From the NCBI RefSeq assembly GCF_000737535.1, contig NZ_CP006269.1:1674001-1738000 (forward strand): a DNA stretch of 64,000 nt, written 5' to 3'. Each line of letters starts with the position of its first letter. Position 1 is the first letter of the stretch. Source of the DNA: Synechococcus sp. KORDI-100. Its GTDB lineage: Bacteria > Cyanobacteriota > Cyanobacteriia > PCC-6307 > Cyanobiaceae. The notes below the pieces were generated by a model, which saw nothing but the letters and a program-made list of their open reading frames with translations, did no database searches and had not been told where the DNA came from. A program made the position numbers and the translations under genes. Below are positions 63,292-64,000 of this stretch, piece after piece.

Positions 63292-63713
63292 GGACGAAGC
63301 GGTTCCGTCTTCCGTTCCGATGATTTCAGGGTCCAGCGACTGAACACCTGTGCCCCCTCCGACGGTGTCGCGATGGCCCGTTCCTCATCCAGCAGATAGG
63401 TGACACGTTCAGCCCGCAACAGATTGCCGTCGGTCTGAACCACATCCACGTCGCCACTCAGCACGATCCTTGATTCCTTGGTGAAGTACTGCGCCTGACG
63501 ACTGGTTGCCACCACACCGCGCTGATCATGGACCAGCCGCACGTTGCCGCTGGCAGTGATGACGCCCGTGACGCTGTCGGCGGCCTGCTGATCGGATTCG
63601 ATGGTGATCAAACCCTGATCCGCTGATTCCTGGGCAGCGGCGACGTTCGGTCCAACCAGCAGTGCGGCGCTGACGGAGAACAGACAGGAGAGTGCTCGAA
63701 TTCTGCTCAGCAT
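63288..63713 (-). CDS. LptA/OstA-like periplasmic protein
   Basis: 141 residues. Signal peptide MLSRIRALSCLFSVSAALLV ... AAAQ. The mature domain GLITIESDQQAADSVTGVITASGNVRLVHDQRGVV ... ARQAQYFTKESRIVLSGDVDVVQ is the OstA repeat ('i.sd..........ii.a.GNV.....') that forms the LPS bridge. Could be LptA- or LptC-like. Start 63713 (MLSRIRALSC) was chosen; the upstream extension to 63848 lacks a signal. Part of the lpt operon. Confidence 0.86.
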   Translation of the reverse strand: MLSRIRALSCLFSVSAALLVGPNVAAAQESADQGLITIESDQQAADSVTGVITASGNVRLVHDQRGVVATSRQAQYFTKESRIVLSGDVDVVQTDGNLLRAERVTYLLDEERAIATPSEGAQVFSRWTLKSSERKTEPLRP

Positions 63714-63765
63714 GGTCTTAACCACGAAGGCGAAGGGCGCCAGATTTCGGGACCCTACCCCTCCC

Positions 63766-64000
63766 TCATGGCAGAGGTTGCAGTTGAGGGACAGTGCATG
63801 ACTCGGGGTCTGCATCATGTTGAAGCTGATGCAGACGTTGTTCGACAACGCAGCAGAGGGCCTCCAGATCGAGACCGAGATCAGGGGTCCCCGGCCGTCT
63901 CAGACGACCCAGGGCCTCTCCGTAGAGAATCGTGGCCCCACGACGGTTGCCGCGCTGCAGATGCAGTTGCGCCACAGCCACCTGAAGAATGCCCTGAAGA
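63766..64000 (-). CDS. DUF309 family protein, 3' part
   Basis: Reads LQGILQVAVAQLHLQRGNRRG, then GRLRRPGTPDLGLDLEALCC, and ends HDADPESCTVPQLQPLP. The 'LQGlIQ.AVA..hl.rGN..GA...l..al.rL' pattern is DUF309, a small helical family of unknown function in cyanobacteria and plants. The N-terminus lies beyond base 64000. It is the first gene upstream of the lpt genes on the minus strand. Confidence 0.8.
   Translation of the reverse strand, partial: LQGILQVAVAQLHLQRGNRRGATILYGEALGRLRRPGTPDLGLDLEALCCVVEQRLHQLQHDADPESCTVPQLQPLP

Overview
The window looks like a chromosomal segment of a marine unicellular cyanobacterium of the Synechococcus/Prochlorococcus lineage. This is inferred from gene content: a class II F/SBPase (glpX type), a CPP1-like protein, CcsA, a single LptF/G-type permease, a monomeric B12-dependent ribonucleotide reductase, DUF3531, CIA30 and DUF92 proteins, very tight gene packing and frequent 4-bp ATGA overlaps. 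No database search was possible, so all names rest on motifs and recalled family features.

Layout. 0-30 kb is compact core genome: dxs (cut by the left edge), ilvA, scpB, yggT, mfd, a short run of orphan small genes (7.7-10.4 kb), a C-terminal protease, ispG, a family-4 uracil-DNA glycosylase, an aminotransferase, a phosphonate/phosphite/selenate-type ABC transporter (three genes, permease fused in duplicate), an SGNH hydrolase, a sigma factor, a DUF92 (VTE6-like) protein, rsmE, an ECF-like ATPase, Hsp33, CPP1-like, prfC, a methyltransferase and nrdJ. At 30.35 kb a tRNA-Ser(UGA) is followed by a broken tyrosine-integrase C-terminus. From there to about 37 kb lies an accessory region of short orphan genes, many secreted or membrane proteins, several damaged.

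37-57 kb is again mostly core: two SDRs, a LOG protein, an SdiA-regulated-like protein, a DMT exporter, a His-rich COG0523 GTPase, a pentapeptide protein, upp and ilvD. Then comes a minus-strand run: glgC, gnd, pgl, and a gene that would usually be called agmatinase, followed by hypA/hypB-like genes. I read that trio as a nickel-dependent guanidine hydrolase with its two nickel chaperones (gdmH-ghaA-ghaB), a nitrogen-scavenging module. hemA, glpX and rpe follow. 57.3-60.4 kb is a second accessory patch, visibly A+T-richer. It holds a tandem family of small secreted proteins sharing a recurring signal-peptide block, and a small frameshifted HTH gene. The right end has ccsA and an LPS export cluster (lptF/G, lptB, lptA-like), with a DUF309 gene cut by the edge.

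Three otherwise normal-looking small genes each carry one in-frame stop (TAG at 32581-32583, TGA at 40092-40094, TGA at 47937-47939), with coding sense continuing on both sides. Several accessory genes are too short for routine ORF calling and were found by reading frames directly.
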